DNA of 64,000 nucleotides from Rotaria macrura (Eukaryota > Rotifera > Eurotatoria > Philodinida > Philodinidae): NCBI GenBank assembly GCA_900239685.1, contig OENT01000050.1, forward strand, positions 1-64,000, in the 5' to 3' direction. Below the pieces are notes generated by a model, which saw only the letters and a list, made by a program, of their open reading frames with translations, was not told the DNA's origin and ran no database searches. The position numbers were made by a program, and so were the translations under genes. How positions within the stretch are numbered: the first letter of the stretch is position 1; the number at the start of each line of letters is the position of its first letter. Positions 1-10,806 of this stretch are shown in pieces.

Positions 1-1
1 A

Positions 2-73
2 CCATCGCATTTAGATGACGTATTGGTTATTCGATCAGGATTACGTATTCAAACTGGAAAAGGTTACGAATAA
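2..73 (+). CDS. Possible 3' end of an unidentified protein gene (cut by window edge)
   Basis: Only one plus-strand frame is open from the left edge. It gives 23 codons ending in TAA at 71-73, with C-terminus ...RSGLRIQTGKGYE. The other two frames stop at once. The residue mix looks protein-like, and an AATAAA (274-279) about 200 bp downstream could serve as its polyadenylation signal. The fragment is too short to name a family and could be a chance open stretch. The sequence to the left of the window would settle it. Confidence 0.3.
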   Translation, partial: PSHLDDVLVIRSGLRIQTGKGYE

Positions 74-434
74 TTTTTTCGTGTTCAACTTATATTGAAT
101 ATATAAAAACAATATTGTTTCAAGTACGAATATAAATATTTATGTTGTCGCGCTTTTTTCTCTTCGTGATATGAAAATGATTTGGTGTTAATAGTAAGAT
201 GCTCTTATAGATTTGTTTTGTTTTTGTTTTTTGATATTTTTATAAACGATTTTGAGCAAAATATTATTTTGATAATAAATAAGATATGCGAAACATGATA
301 GTGGAAATTTATCTGTGCCCTTTGTGTCTTGAATATATAGTATATCTTGATGATTCTCCTATGTTCACTTTATCAGGCATGATGTACTGACTCTTATCTA
401 AATCCTATGCATTATAGTGTACATAGCCAATGGA
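74..434. other. AT-rich non-coding stretch, probable 3' UTR/flank
   Basis: No open frame of note. It contains an AATAAA at 274-279, which may end the transcript of the partial gene at the left edge. Nothing else is seen. Confidence 0.4.
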
Positions 435-655
435 TATCGAGCGCGCGGCCGTGAGACGGCCGCGTGGAGGTACGGACGGACCGTCCGTCTCACTTGACAT
501 AGGTACGGAGCGGTCCTTCCGCTCGCCAAATAGGCTTTTAGTGCGGTGACCGCCGCCGTCACAATTTTATACCTTACGTCATCTTTTCCGCCGTCCGCAC
601 CTCCTTTTTCAGGTGCGGTGCACGTCTCTGTGCGAATACACCAAATGGGTTTTTA
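435..655. repeat. GC-rich cluster of short perfect hairpins
   Basis: An abrupt GC-rich island in AT-rich DNA, built from successive perfect inverted repeats. At 444-464 there are 9-bp arms with a 3-nt loop. At 472-488 there are 8-bp arms around one base. At 508-524 there are 6-bp arms, at 546-562 5-bp arms, and at 595-618 8-bp arms (CCGCACCT / AGGTGCGG). Two further mini-hairpins each run into a T-tract: GCC-AAATA-GGC-TTTT (525-539) and ACC-AAATG-GGT-TTTT (640-654). These two differ by a paired G-C to A-T change. No open frame or tRNA fold is apparent. It may be a foldback-type mobile remnant, a structured RNA or a DNA-structure element. Confidence 0.6.
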
Positions 656-1682
656 TCAGTGGATCGTTTGTTGGTCGAGATAAATCAACAATGGTAGGCA
701 CCGCTTTCGTAAATATGATATAAGTTTCTAAGCGAGAATGTTATACTCCTGAGTAAGAACAGACTTCATTTAAACCTAACTAAATTTAGATTATTGAGAG
801 GATAAGCTAGCATGTGACTCATAGTAAATGCTCACGATTTATTCGAAATGATAGTATAGTTCGATTATTGAAACATGCTTTAGATCTATCCAAACACTAG
901 TGGTGGTGTCACAGATTGGCCTGAATGAGCTCAACCCACTCTAAAAGGCTTTGAACCCATCCAGAAAATTGTTGATGTTGGGTGCGAGTGTACATGTCGA
1001 TTGCTGGAGATAAAGAAAAACCCCCTACGTCCACCCACACCCATTTCATCATCAAAAAATGATATTTGTTTTCATGTTGTTCCTATAAAGTTCACGAAAA
1101 TCATGAAACTTTTTCACGCTTTCATCACCCTGAGCAAACCGTGGTCTAACTAGAAACCAAGAATCTATCTAGAGAACATGCAACACGTTGTATTATTCTA
1201 TTAGTTCATCAATCATTAGAATTCTTTGCAAAACATTCCTGCTCATAGCCATCTTTTAATTATCCACTACCTTGGTTTAATATCACTATTTTCAAAAGAG
1301 ATGATTAACTGTTAAGAATATTGTTCTTAATTTCCAAAGCCTCATCACACATTCAGCTCGGCTAGCATGACATCTTATTTTTATTTAAGATAGGATTCGA
1401 TGAATGTTGCAATTCAAAATAGCATGCATTTTACTAGTTCAAATAGATTGCTTTTTCGAATTCATAAAAGAAAATTTCTTGAGAACCGAATTAATTGTAT
1501 ATGCTATTAACCAATCAGGATCTTTTCTGTGCAATAATGACTTTGCTATTACAGTGGAAAAAATTAGAATGCCATACGAAGTAAATTCATCTCGAGAATG
1601 ACCTGATGCCTTCAGTATAAGCCTTAAACAGAAAAACAATTTGATAAATGCTAGCTACTCGATTATTGTGTTTTCGTTTCTA
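656..1682. other. Intergenic, nothing recognised
   Basis: AT-rich sequence with only short chance open frames, including a 65-codon plus-strand frame at 1404-1601 with no family signal. No repeats or RNA genes are apparent. Confidence 0.5.
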
Positions 1683-2279
1683 TATCGACCTGTCCATTCG
1701 TGACGGAATCACGTTTTTTAAGATTGTGCCTTTAATATGTCAACTTATGTAAGTCGAATAAAGCTGATGTTATTAGAAAGAAACAGTAGTGATGATGTTC
1801 TATGTATAAGAAAAGTTTCATTAAATTTCATACTATTCCAAATGTTTTTATAATTGAAATATAGCATCGTTACGGAATCACCAAAAATGGACCTTGATCT
1901 TGAGTGTTATGTAAAGAAATAAAATTTTAAACTCAACTATAGGTGGTATCAAAAGCCTTTCTATAAGAAAGTTATAGCTTAGACGACGAAAAAAGTAATT
2001 CAAAATATATCATAACTAGTTCTTATAAATAGAAAAAAACGGTGTGATGGAATCACGTTTTTCTTTACAGAATCACACGTTGAAAATTTTGATGATTTGA
2101 TTAAAAATTTATTTATTCAAAACTTAGAGATAATCCATCAAGATAAACACGTAAATATCATGTACAATACTATTTCATACGTTATGGGCAGTGCTCTACA
2201 AGGCGGTTATACTTTTTTTGTTTAATCATGTAATTCGAATTCGCCCGGAAAGATGGATCGTTACGTGGACAGGTCGATA
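1683..2279. mobile_element. Non-autonomous TA-flanked DNA transposon (MITE), 593 bp
   Basis: The ends are perfect terminal inverted repeats, TCGACCTGTCCA at 1685-1696 and its reverse complement at 2266-2277. Similarity continues inward after a 2-nt gap. Both ends are flanked by TA (1683-1684 and 2278-2279), the target duplication typical of the Tc1/mariner superfamily. Inside are repeated copies of a near-palindromic 13-mer: GTGACGGAATCAC at 1700-1712, GTTACGGAATCAC at 1869-1881 and GTGATGGAATCAC at 2044-2056, plus a partial copy at 2065-2076. These may be transposase-binding sites. No transposase frame is present, so it would have depended on an enzyme elsewhere. Confidence 0.65.
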
Positions 2280-4825
2280 AGTGTATGATCTGAAATATCC
2301 ATTGAATTTTTTCAAAATAAATTTCGACATAGAACATCAATATTCATGTGTAAAAACGAGTATAGTGTTCCTTTCAACTTGTATAGTGACTTCATCTATT
2401 GTATTCCTTCAAGTCTTATTATTTCATCGGCATATAAATCTTCGACGAATATGTTTTGTTTTTCTGATGGCACATCATGTCATGATGACCCAGATTAGCT
2501 TCAAATATAATAGTGTATTAGGTAATTGAGCCGCCGAATGATATAATGAGAAATTTAGTAATTATAGTTTTAGAAGAAAACTTTTCTTATTGACAAACAG
2601 TCAGATCTATCGTTGAGAGTTTTCTTTCTGTAAATTTCCCATAGATGCTTACGATAGAACAAATATAGTCAGAGAATGCTTAAAAAATATTTAGAAAAAC
2701 AAGACCTGAAGAATTTAGCATACTATATGATTCCTAGTAATTAATCAATTAGTGATTTATAACAAGAAACAGGCAGCTAAATTTGTTGTAGAATCATTCT
2801 AAACAAAATTCATGACGAAAAATCTAGAAATACACATGAAAATTACATTGATATATATTGTATTGAATGCTATTGTTGCAGAGAACCCTCTACATCCGAT
2901 GATACTGAATATTGAACAATATAATATTATTATTGTTGTTGCAGGTTGTCATTTTAATCAAAAGAATGAATGGTATAGTTTCATATAAGCTTCAATGTAT
3001 CAATTCTCAACTAATTTTGTGAATAATTTTCAGAAGACAAAGATGTACATTTCTTTTATATATGTTACCAGATGTCAAATGATTTTCTTTCCTGGATAGA
3101 AAACAAGATTATTACATCTTGACAGAGCCCTATTGATAATTCGATTCTTTCTGTTCCATTTACAAAAGCAAAATAATTATCGATAGATTTCTAAGCTTTT
3201 TCCTCTTACTATGTAATTGTTTTGACAACAATAAAATGAGTAACATAGACATAGAAGAATTTTTTCATTAGAAAATTATTTATTATTCATTTAATTTTAT
3301 ATGCATAGTAGGAAAAAACACTCGAATAACAGTATTGTACATCTTACTCATAGGAAGTACTTATTTATTATAAATTCAAGTATCAAACAATAGTCTAATA
3401 TATTTCTAAGAGAGTAATAAAATTCGACCTGTTGGTGTCACATGTGTAATATAGAGAAGAAAAAAACACTGAATTCTTCTTCGTCCATTATATATTCCAA
3501 GGCGATGTTATAACATGCCTTTCATTCTATTCAGTTGAAATCAAACTTAAACATTCAATGATGAATAAACATAAATGTTAATCTAAATTATTGAAATGTA
3601 TTTTCAAAAAGTGTATAATCAACTTCGCAATTATGATTGACTATGCATCGAGTAGTTGAAGTTAAAATGGAAGCATGATCTTACATAATAAATATGAGCA
3701 TGATTACATTAGTATTTGTTTGTGCTACACTATCATTCTTTATTCTCTAATACATAGCTGTAAAATTTTATAAATATTTCCACTAGAATATTTCACGTGG
3801 ATCATTAATAAAATTGGTCATGCAAGAAGTACATAATAAAACCTACGTAGAAGATAGAGTCACACAACGATCGTTCAGTGAGCAGAAGATTTGATTAAAA
3901 ACATGAATCATGCATACGGTTAATTGCTAACAATGAAAACAAAAAGGAAGAAATCTTTCTTCATAATATAATTGTAGATAACAATGAGCAATTAATCAAT
4001 AATTATTCATTCGAAAAAGTAAAAACTATATTAAACAATGAAAATACAAATTTTACTTTCTACAATCTTTATTTCATGCATTTTTATTTGTTCACACATT
4101 TATTTGAAGAATTCATAAGATGAAAAAACTTATTTTGACTTAGAAGTGAAATTCAATTCACTTACATTAAATTACCATATCGTTGATATCAAACATCACA
4201 CTCGTTGGTCCTTGAATTTAATATCACGTGCATGATTATTCTTCGATGTATAGAATTACTGAAGGCACTCAAACCGAATAAAAATATACTGACCAGAGCT
4301 GTTTCAATCGATTGATCATGCGCTCTCTATCTTTGCTGTTGATATTTCAACGAAAAAAACATGGAAATCAATAAATTATATATGAATAGAATAAACATAA
4401 ATAGGATTCCTTACAAAAATAAAACAATGCATATAGCTAGAATACTACGCTTTCATTCTATATTGATTTCAATCAAATGTTTTACAAATAATGTTTGGCA
4501 AATACTGGTACAAAACAAGAGACAAAGAAAAATATAGATCACAAAGAAAGAAAAAGAAACATTATTGCAAAGGCACAATATGCTGTGAAAAACCATGTTG
4601 AGCTGTGTGTATATAAAAGAAAAAACGATTCGAAAACAATTGATCAGAAATTTATCGTTACACTCTAACTTTCTGTCACAATGAGATTAACAGTGTGATT
4701 AGGTATCAAAGAAGAAACATATAAATATAACATAGCTATATTTACACATGCATACACATGCTTACATGTACATTGATAGATGTTATTAAGGCAATAGTGA
4801 AATATGCGTTAGTTCCCTGTGAAGA
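2280..4825. other. Intergenic; includes 3' flank of the two-pass membrane gene
   Basis: AT-rich, with an 82-codon chance plus frame at 2281-2529 (its first codon is GTG) that resembles no family. The right end should contain the 3' UTR of the minus-strand gene ending at 4826. No RNA genes or long repeats are seen. Confidence 0.5.
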
Positions 4826-5763
4826 TTATGGTGCGGAAGAATGTGGTGCAGAGCGTTTTCGATTGGGTATTTCTTCATTTGTAAAAGGAGTAGTTTCAGC
4901 CTGATCAACTGCAAGTGATATTGAATTAATAGGCATAGGTGATGAATCTTGACTAGAATGATTCGTTGTATCATTTGTTGATTTAATAGTAATTGCTTCT
5001 TCATACGGTGGTGGGATATCTATATTTGAAAAAAAATAAGAAACGAATCATTTATTATTTCTCATGGTTTGATCAAATCAACAAAATATATGTTTACCTC
5101 TCGGGTGTAGAATACTTTGTTCATATGTGGGTAAACCCGTACGGAATGGACTTGAATATCGACAAAAATCGCTAGAGTAAGCAAAGCTGATAACAATCGA
5201 TTTATGACAGCGATGTCGAAAACCTACCCGTTATTCATACTTGTAAAGTTAATTGTACCAGAATTTTGAGCATAAAATCTTGCTTGCTAAAATAAAAATT
5301 TGAATGAAAACATTCAAAGCCAATTTAATTTAATTTTACTCTCATTCGTTGAGCATTGAGCTTTCGTAATGCAGCTAAGATTTTCTCAGCCGATATCCAA
5401 TACATAAAAGCAAAGATAATACCAATACCACTAGAAATAAATCGAACAAGTATGAATCTATAAAATTTCGATTTCGAAAAGGAAATTTCTACCCGAAAAC
5501 AATAAATGAAACTGAAAATCTTTGTTTTTCATACGAGGCTAGCAATGAACCGGCAACAAGTAATAGGATACCAAAAACTAATTTTCAAAGAGTTCATATC
5601 GTTAATACAGTGAAAAAAAACACAGAAAACAAGCAATCAACAAACTTAGGAAAATAATTGCCGATATTTTTCTTTTTCTTGCAAGACTTTCAATACGAGA
5701 ATTTGGTGCAGTATGTGGATTTGCAGATGTTGATGTTGCCATTATAATATGAATAGCATTCAT
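4826..5763 (-). CDS. Two-pass membrane protein with LPxY and PPPY motifs (family not identified)
   Basis: Six exons join in frame: 5763-5646, 5577-5493, 5430-5340, 5286-5228, 5171-5098 and 5019-4826. This gives 206 aa, or 199 aa from a second in-frame ATG at 5742 that has the better context (+4 G). Using the 199-aa numbering, a basic N-terminal stretch (RKRK) precedes two hydrophobic helices, about residues 28-48 and 55-75, joined by a short loop. The long Ser/Thr-rich tail carries LPTYEQ near residue 125 and PPPYEEA at 138-144. PPxY motifs are known ligands of WW domains such as those of NEDD4-type ubiquitin ligases, so the protein may be an adaptor or substrate for ubiquitin-dependent membrane traffic. 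That role is inference. It is transcribed divergently from the SPOP-like gene, about 256 bp away. No family could be named. Confidence 0.78.
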
Positions 5764-6019
5764 TTTGGTTTTTTCAATCTTATTTATTTACATTCTAAAA
5801 TGTAAAAAGTAACATAACATTTAATCATGCATTCATTGAAGTCTAGACATGTTGATACAACTCGTATAGATCAAGTCCATAAATGTAATAGTCATAGCAC
5901 AATCTATCATTCACTAAAAGCGTTGATTGGTTTAATATGTTTAACCAATAGAAGACGACATCGGTTCTATTATTGTTATTTATTATTTCTTTTACGATTG
6001 CGTTATTCGATTCTAGTCA
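5764..6019. promoter_or_regulatory. Short shared upstream region of two divergent genes
   Basis: These 256 bp separate the start codons of the minus-strand two-pass membrane gene and the plus-strand SPOP-like gene. The region must hold both core promoters and 5' UTRs unless one gene has a distant upstream exon. No clear TATA box or known factor site can be assigned by eye. Confidence 0.45.
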
Positions 6020-8958
6020 ATGTCAGGCAGTAATACCGAACGTTCAAATTTTCGTGGCAATCGTCCGTTATCATCGAATCCACCTCATTCAATATGTGTA
6101 ACAGATCGCAAAGTTGTTTCATTTACACATTTATGGACAATCGATCATTTCCAATCATATTTAGGTTATTAATTTTTTTGTTTGTTTTTTCTAATATTTT
6201 TATGTATCATTTTTTGTCTGACAATAGATGATCCTCAATCACCGCGTGTTCTTTTCAGCTCTTATTTTTCACCCAACTTCGGTCCACATACTGATACAAG
6301 GTTGTATTAATTAAAGTGGTTTTATTTTGATCGTATAGCGTTGTTTGTAATTTTAGTTGGTGTTTAAAACTTTATCCAAAAGGTGTGAACGAAAAATCAG
6401 TTGAATATATAAGTTTATTTGTAAAATATGTCCGCGGTCGTACAGATTTACAAGCTAAAGCAGAATTTTCATTAATAAATAGTCGTGGTGAATTTCATAT
6501 TGTACGCAAAACACCGTATCATATATTTCCGACAGGTGGCGATTGGGGTTATTCGGAATATTTAATGCGTATGGTATTGACAACACAACGTAAATCGGAA
6601 TTATTAAATGCTGATCAAAGTTTGAAAATTTTTACACGTGTTATTATTGTTGGTGAATCGTCCTCATCAATAATACATGAAGAGAAGAAGAATACCTATG
6701 AAAGTTTAATATCTTTATCAACACATTTAAACTCATTATTAACATCAACAAAAGATAATTGCCATGATGTAACAATCATCGTACGACCACAACAGTACAA
6801 TTGTCTAGCATACGAAAATAAATCATCGAATGACATACCATCATCATCATCGTCATCATCAACATCCTCATCGCCAATTGATGGAGGAAAGTCATCGTCG
6901 AAAAAGAACAATAATCATAGTTCTGGTGCTGGAAATCATCGAACAAAACGTAAACGCTACAGTTCAAACTCAGGCGGTAGTAGTGGTGCTGGTGAATCAT
7001 CAGGCGAAACGAATCATGATGAAACAACATCAACATCGTTAACGCAGTTATCAACACCAACTTCGACCACATTTTATGCACATCGCAGTATATTAAGTGT
7101 AAGTTTGATACTATTAAATAGAATTACATTATCCATGTATAGATCTGGCATAGCCAACCGTGTAATTATTTTTGACATCTCTTTCATTGTAATTTATTGT
7201 TTTTTCTGAGAAACCAACTCAAAGCAGAATCTAAACATTCTAGATTTCATTTTTGTATGGAAGAAACTTGCTAGAATATTAAGAGGAATGTCAACATATC
7301 GATACTGACATATTTATTTGAAATAGGAGCGTACTAATGATACTCAATCTTACAAACTTAATGATCATCTCGAATAACTATCTTATCGAATTGAAATGTA
7401 AAAAGACTCGAAGTACACTATGATTCGAGTTCATATCGTTTATCGATCGAAATCATCATTCAAGTTCTACGACTTCAACATAGGAATAGTCTTAGTGCAC
7501 ACTGTGTGAACATTTTCAGCTATTTACATTCTGTTCTAATCAGAAAAACCTATGATTGTAAGATAAGAAAATCAATTCAAAATAAATTTCGTCTGTCTTT
7601 CATTCTCTATATTAGTTCTAATTTGGAATCTAGTTAAGACAACTTTACTGTCGATCTAATTCATAAAACGAAAATATAATATACGTATATAAATATGATG
7701 ACTAATATCCTTTATAAATCATTTGTGGTTATCTTTTAAGATTTTATTTATATCATTAGCCGAATCAAAACTTTACATGAGATGTTAGTTTTATGAAATT
7801 TTCTTTCTATTGAATTCAAAAGACAATTAAGTCTTTTTTATGTCACTTTAATTTCTATTTACTTTTCATGTCAATTTAATTTCGACTCTTAGTTGACGCT
7901 AAGAATATTGAAATCTTTTATATCATAGTGTTTCATCAAGGAAATTTAGTCAAGTAGCGAACTAATAATTCACTGTGCATTTATATCTTCTGAGTAACAT
8001 GTAGATATTAATATGTGCATCGTACATGAAAATTCTATGACGAAATTTACTTCAAAACAATCAAACATATGAGGCTCAAACAAAAGTATGTTGATGAATG
8101 ACGCTGAAGTACTGCTTTACTCGATAAACAACATGAAAATAAGCTATTCAATGAAGAAAATCATGAAATATGGATTTTCATAATACTAAAGACGTCGTTT
8201 TTGAAGAAGGTTTCTTAAGATATGTAGAAAGAAACAGATTTCTTAAATTTTAATCGATGTTTTATCAATTTAAACACATCCAAATTCACTTCTAATACGT
8301 ATCATGTCAAGCTATGAGAATATTATTTCAGATAACTTTCAATAGGCTTACCGAATAACTGAAATATTCAAATTTTATTTTAAAAGATCAAATAACCACC
8401 GTGTGATGTGTACGTATGACGATTTTGTAATCGTTGTACTAAGTTCTATGATCATAAATCAGTTATAAAAACTCGATTAAAAACAATATATTTATCATTA
8501 AATTCTAGGTGCGAAGTCCAGTATTTGCTGCCATGTTCTCTCATTCAATGCTTGAAGATCAAAATTCAACAATCGAAATAACAGATTTACAACCGGAAAC
8601 TGTTCGAGCTCTACTGGAATATATATATACATCGAATGTTGAAGAAATCGATGAACATAACGCTGTGGAAATATTTAAAGCAGCTGATAAATATGAATTA
8701 GAATTCTTAAAGCAAAAAGCTGAATTAATTATGATGAATTCATTATCTGTATCGAACTGTACAATGCTCTACATAGTTGCCGATTTACACAACGCTAATG
8801 AATTAAAAAAACGTGTTTTAAATTTTATTATGCGTAATATACTTGAAGTAACAGAAAGTGACGATTGGCGTTTATTAGTTGAACAACATCCAGCATTAGC
8901 GACAGAAGCATTTGTTTACTCAGCTGAACATGCTGCATCCTGCGCTTGTTCTTCTTAA
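6020..8958 (+). CDS. SPOP-like MATH-BTB protein, predicted CUL3 substrate adaptor, with a Ser-rich insert inside the BTB domain
   Basis: Four exons (6020-6164, 6228-6300, 6357-7098, 8509-8958) encode 469 aa. Residues about 35-175 form a MATH domain (start VVSFTHLWTI, then SWCLKLYPKG). Residues matching the SPOP degron-binding pocket are present: Y90, F110, Y127 and W136, with Y138 where SPOP has Phe133. A BTB/POZ domain follows (DVTIIV near 210, then YAHRSILSVRSPVFAAMF from 313), with a BACK-like helical tail. SPOP recruits substrates to CUL3 ubiquitin ligase, so the same role is inferred. Between the first BTB strand and YAHRSIL lie about 90 extra residues rich in Ser, Asn, Gly and Thr with a basic RTKRKR patch. 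The human-type C-terminal nuclear signal is missing. Intron 3 (1410 bp) is far longer than introns 1 and 2 (63 and 56 bp). AATAAA occurs at 9024 and 9031. Confidence 0.9.
7099..8508 (+). other. Long third intron of the SPOP-like gene
   Basis: Bounded by AGT|GTAAGT and TTCTAG|GTGCGA, both good consensus sites, with phase 0. It splits the BTB domain exactly between ILS and VRSPVF. The 1410 bp contain no long open frame, repeat or RNA gene that I can see. Confidence 0.75.
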
Positions 8959-9070
8959 GATAAAACATAAATAATGGAATCATTACTTTTTTCTCTTTCT
9001 CTTGTTTTATCATATTGTATATAAATAAAAAATAAAACAACATAACTGTTTGTGTATATGTACGTTTTAG
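8959..9070 (+). promoter_or_regulatory. Intercistronic spacer: poly(A) signals then AG acceptor abutting the next ATG
   Basis: AATAAA at 9024-9029 and 9031-9036 ends the SPOP-like transcript. A T-rich tract ending in TTTTAG (AG at 9069-9070) directly precedes the ATG of MMTAG2. This arrangement is what a spliced-leader trans-splicing acceptor in an operon would look like. A cis intron acceptor from an unseen upstream 5' exon is the alternative. Confidence 0.5.
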
Positions 9071-10209
9071 ATGTCTGTGTCACATTCGACTAATACAAGC
9101 AATAAGAATGCCAAGGATCAATTTAAGTATGAAAAAAAAAAAACTTTTTTCTCACCATGGATAAACTTCGTTTTTTATTCATGATATTTCTTTGTGCTTT
9201 TGAATTTAGTTGGAATACAGTTAAATCAGATAAAGATCGAGAATGTTATTTGGGACATTCAATAATGGCACCGACCGGTCGTTGGCAAGAAGGTAAAGAT
9301 TTAACATGGTAAAGTTATAGAAAACGAGCATAATCGATTAATTCATATATGTATCATTAAAACATGTTTCAGGTACGCGAAAACACGTGAACATGAGCAA
9401 CAAATTAAATCAGCAGAGTTTCGTGCAGCAAAAAAACTTGAAGAAGAAGCACTTATGGCTGCATTAGGCATGAAAATTATACCATCGGCACCAACATCTA
9501 AAAGTTTGTTTTCTTTCAATTTACTCATCCGTTTTAAAATTCATACGAATTTTATTCACTGTTCTAGTTGTTTCGACAAGTTCGAATCAACCAAAACGTG
9601 AATCACAATCGATCTCAATTAAAAATGAACCAAAGACACCATCTATGCATGATGATTCACGTAAACAAACTCGAAAAAATGACAGAGAACGAAAAGAAGC
9701 ACGTAGGAGACGACGACAACTAAAAGCAACGGGTTCTGACGAAGAAAAACATGATTGGTCAGAATCGGATGAAGATAATTTAATAGATGATACTGATGAT
9801 GAAGAGGATACAAGTTTGTTATATTGTTGGTATTTGGCATTGAATTATTAATTAATTAATTTTTTTAGTGAAAAAAAACATTGAACAGAATACGATGAGT
9901 GAAAAAGAGCTTGATGAATTTCTTATGGATCTCGTTAAAAAACATGGTCTTAAAATCATACAACGAACATTGAAATCAAAAAAGTAATTCCTATATTTTC
10001 ATATCAAACGCTATACTTTGAATTAATATCTATATAGGAAAAACAAAGAACACAAGCGTCATCGTTCATCATCGTCCGCTTCCGAGTCAGAATCGAAGCA
10101 TAAGCATAAGAAGACACATGCGCACAAAGAAAAGTCAAAATCAACTAAACATCATAGGACTCGATCACCATCCGAAAAAAATCATTCAAAACATCATCGA
10201 CATCAATAA
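9071..10209 (+). CDS. MMTAG2: MMTAG2 (multiple myeloma tumour-associated protein 2, C1orf35) homologue
   Basis: Six exons (9071-9126, 9210-9308, 9373-9503, 9568-9813, 9869-9983, 10038-10209) close in frame to 272 aa. After a 15-residue start comes the conserved MMtag block: [20 protein letters not shown], then [20 protein letters not shown], matching the human N-terminus almost residue for residue. An Ala/Glu helix containing [12 protein letters not shown] follows, as in the family. The rest is low complexity: Lys/Arg blocks, acidic stretches ([15 protein letters not shown]) and a C-terminal Lys/His/Ser-rich tail typical of nuclear proteins. The human protein is a poorly characterised nuclear phosphoprotein, so no precise molecular role can be given. 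Five introns of 55-83 bp interrupt it. It sits 112 bp after the SPOP-like stop and 109 bp before SDHAF4, all on one strand. Confidence 0.92.
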
Positions 10210-10318
10210 ATATCATTTTTTGTTTTTTGTAGATTTCTATTTTTTTGCCTGCATTAGTCTGATGTTTAGAATAAAAATAAAAAATAAGATGTGAAAATAA
10301 AAAATCTTTATTGCAGAT
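10210..10318 (+). promoter_or_regulatory. Intercistronic spacer with AATAAA and an AG acceptor
   Basis: AATAAA at 10270-10275 lies 61 nt after the MMTAG2 stop. TTTATTGCAG ends at 10316, two bases before the SDHAF4 ATG. The layout repeats that of the previous spacer, supporting one polycistronic unit resolved by trans-splicing. Confidence 0.5.
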
Positions 10319-10627
10319 ATGTTTTATCGAGTCTCATCGATTTTCTCATGTTCTTCATACATACACCGATCAGCCATCGTCTGGAGAACGTTACGTTTGC
10401 ATTCGACAGGAGCATCAAAACATAATGATGAAAAAAAATCATCCACCAAAAATAGAACACCCATGGGTAAACTAGATGGATATTCACATCCTGATGCTGA
10501 AAAAGATCCTTTGAAACCATGGCCTAACAATACGAATCCATTAACCGGTGAAATAAATGGACCACGTGGACCAGAACCAACACGCTATGGTGATTGGGAA
10601 CGAAAAGGCAAATGTGTTGATTTTTAA
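10319..10627 (+). CDS. SDHAF4: SDHAF4, succinate dehydrogenase assembly factor 4 (mitochondrial)
   Basis: A single-exon gene of 102 aa. Residues 1-35 are rich in Arg, Ser and hydrophobics with almost no acid, fitting a mitochondrial targeting peptide. Residues 48-102 are the DUF1674 core: [20 protein letters not shown], then [21 protein letters not shown], ending in ERKGKCVDF. The [17 protein letters not shown] block and the C-terminal CxDF are hallmarks of the family. In yeast and animals SDHAF4 binds the flavinylated SdhA/SDHA subunit and assists its assembly into complex II while limiting oxidative damage. Length and domain order are normal. It follows MMTAG2 closely on the same strand. 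AATAAA occurs at 10674-10679. Confidence 0.95.
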   Translation: MFYRVSSIFSCSSYIHRSAIVWRTLRLHSTGASKHNDEKKSSTKNRTPMGKLDGYSHPDAEKDPLKPWPNNTNPLTGEINGPRGPEPTRYGDWERKGKCVDF

Positions 10628-10806
10628 GAGTTTTTCTACTTGTAATTTAGTTAACATAGTTTTTCTCTCAGTAAATAAATAAGAATAAAAGTATGATTCG
10701 ATTAGGATTTCTGGCATCAACAGTATAACTCTTTTTTATCACATCAGTGTCTGATGACGATAAAAATCTATCCTTAAATTTTAATTATCCGTTGAATCAT
10801 AAAAAA

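Noticed and set aside
6696..7081. Minus-strand frames of 71 and 101 codons, and a 70-codon plus frame, inside the SPOP-like exon 3
   Set aside because: Shadows of the Ser-rich repeat-coding sequence (TCA/TCG runs read on other frames give Asp or Met runs).
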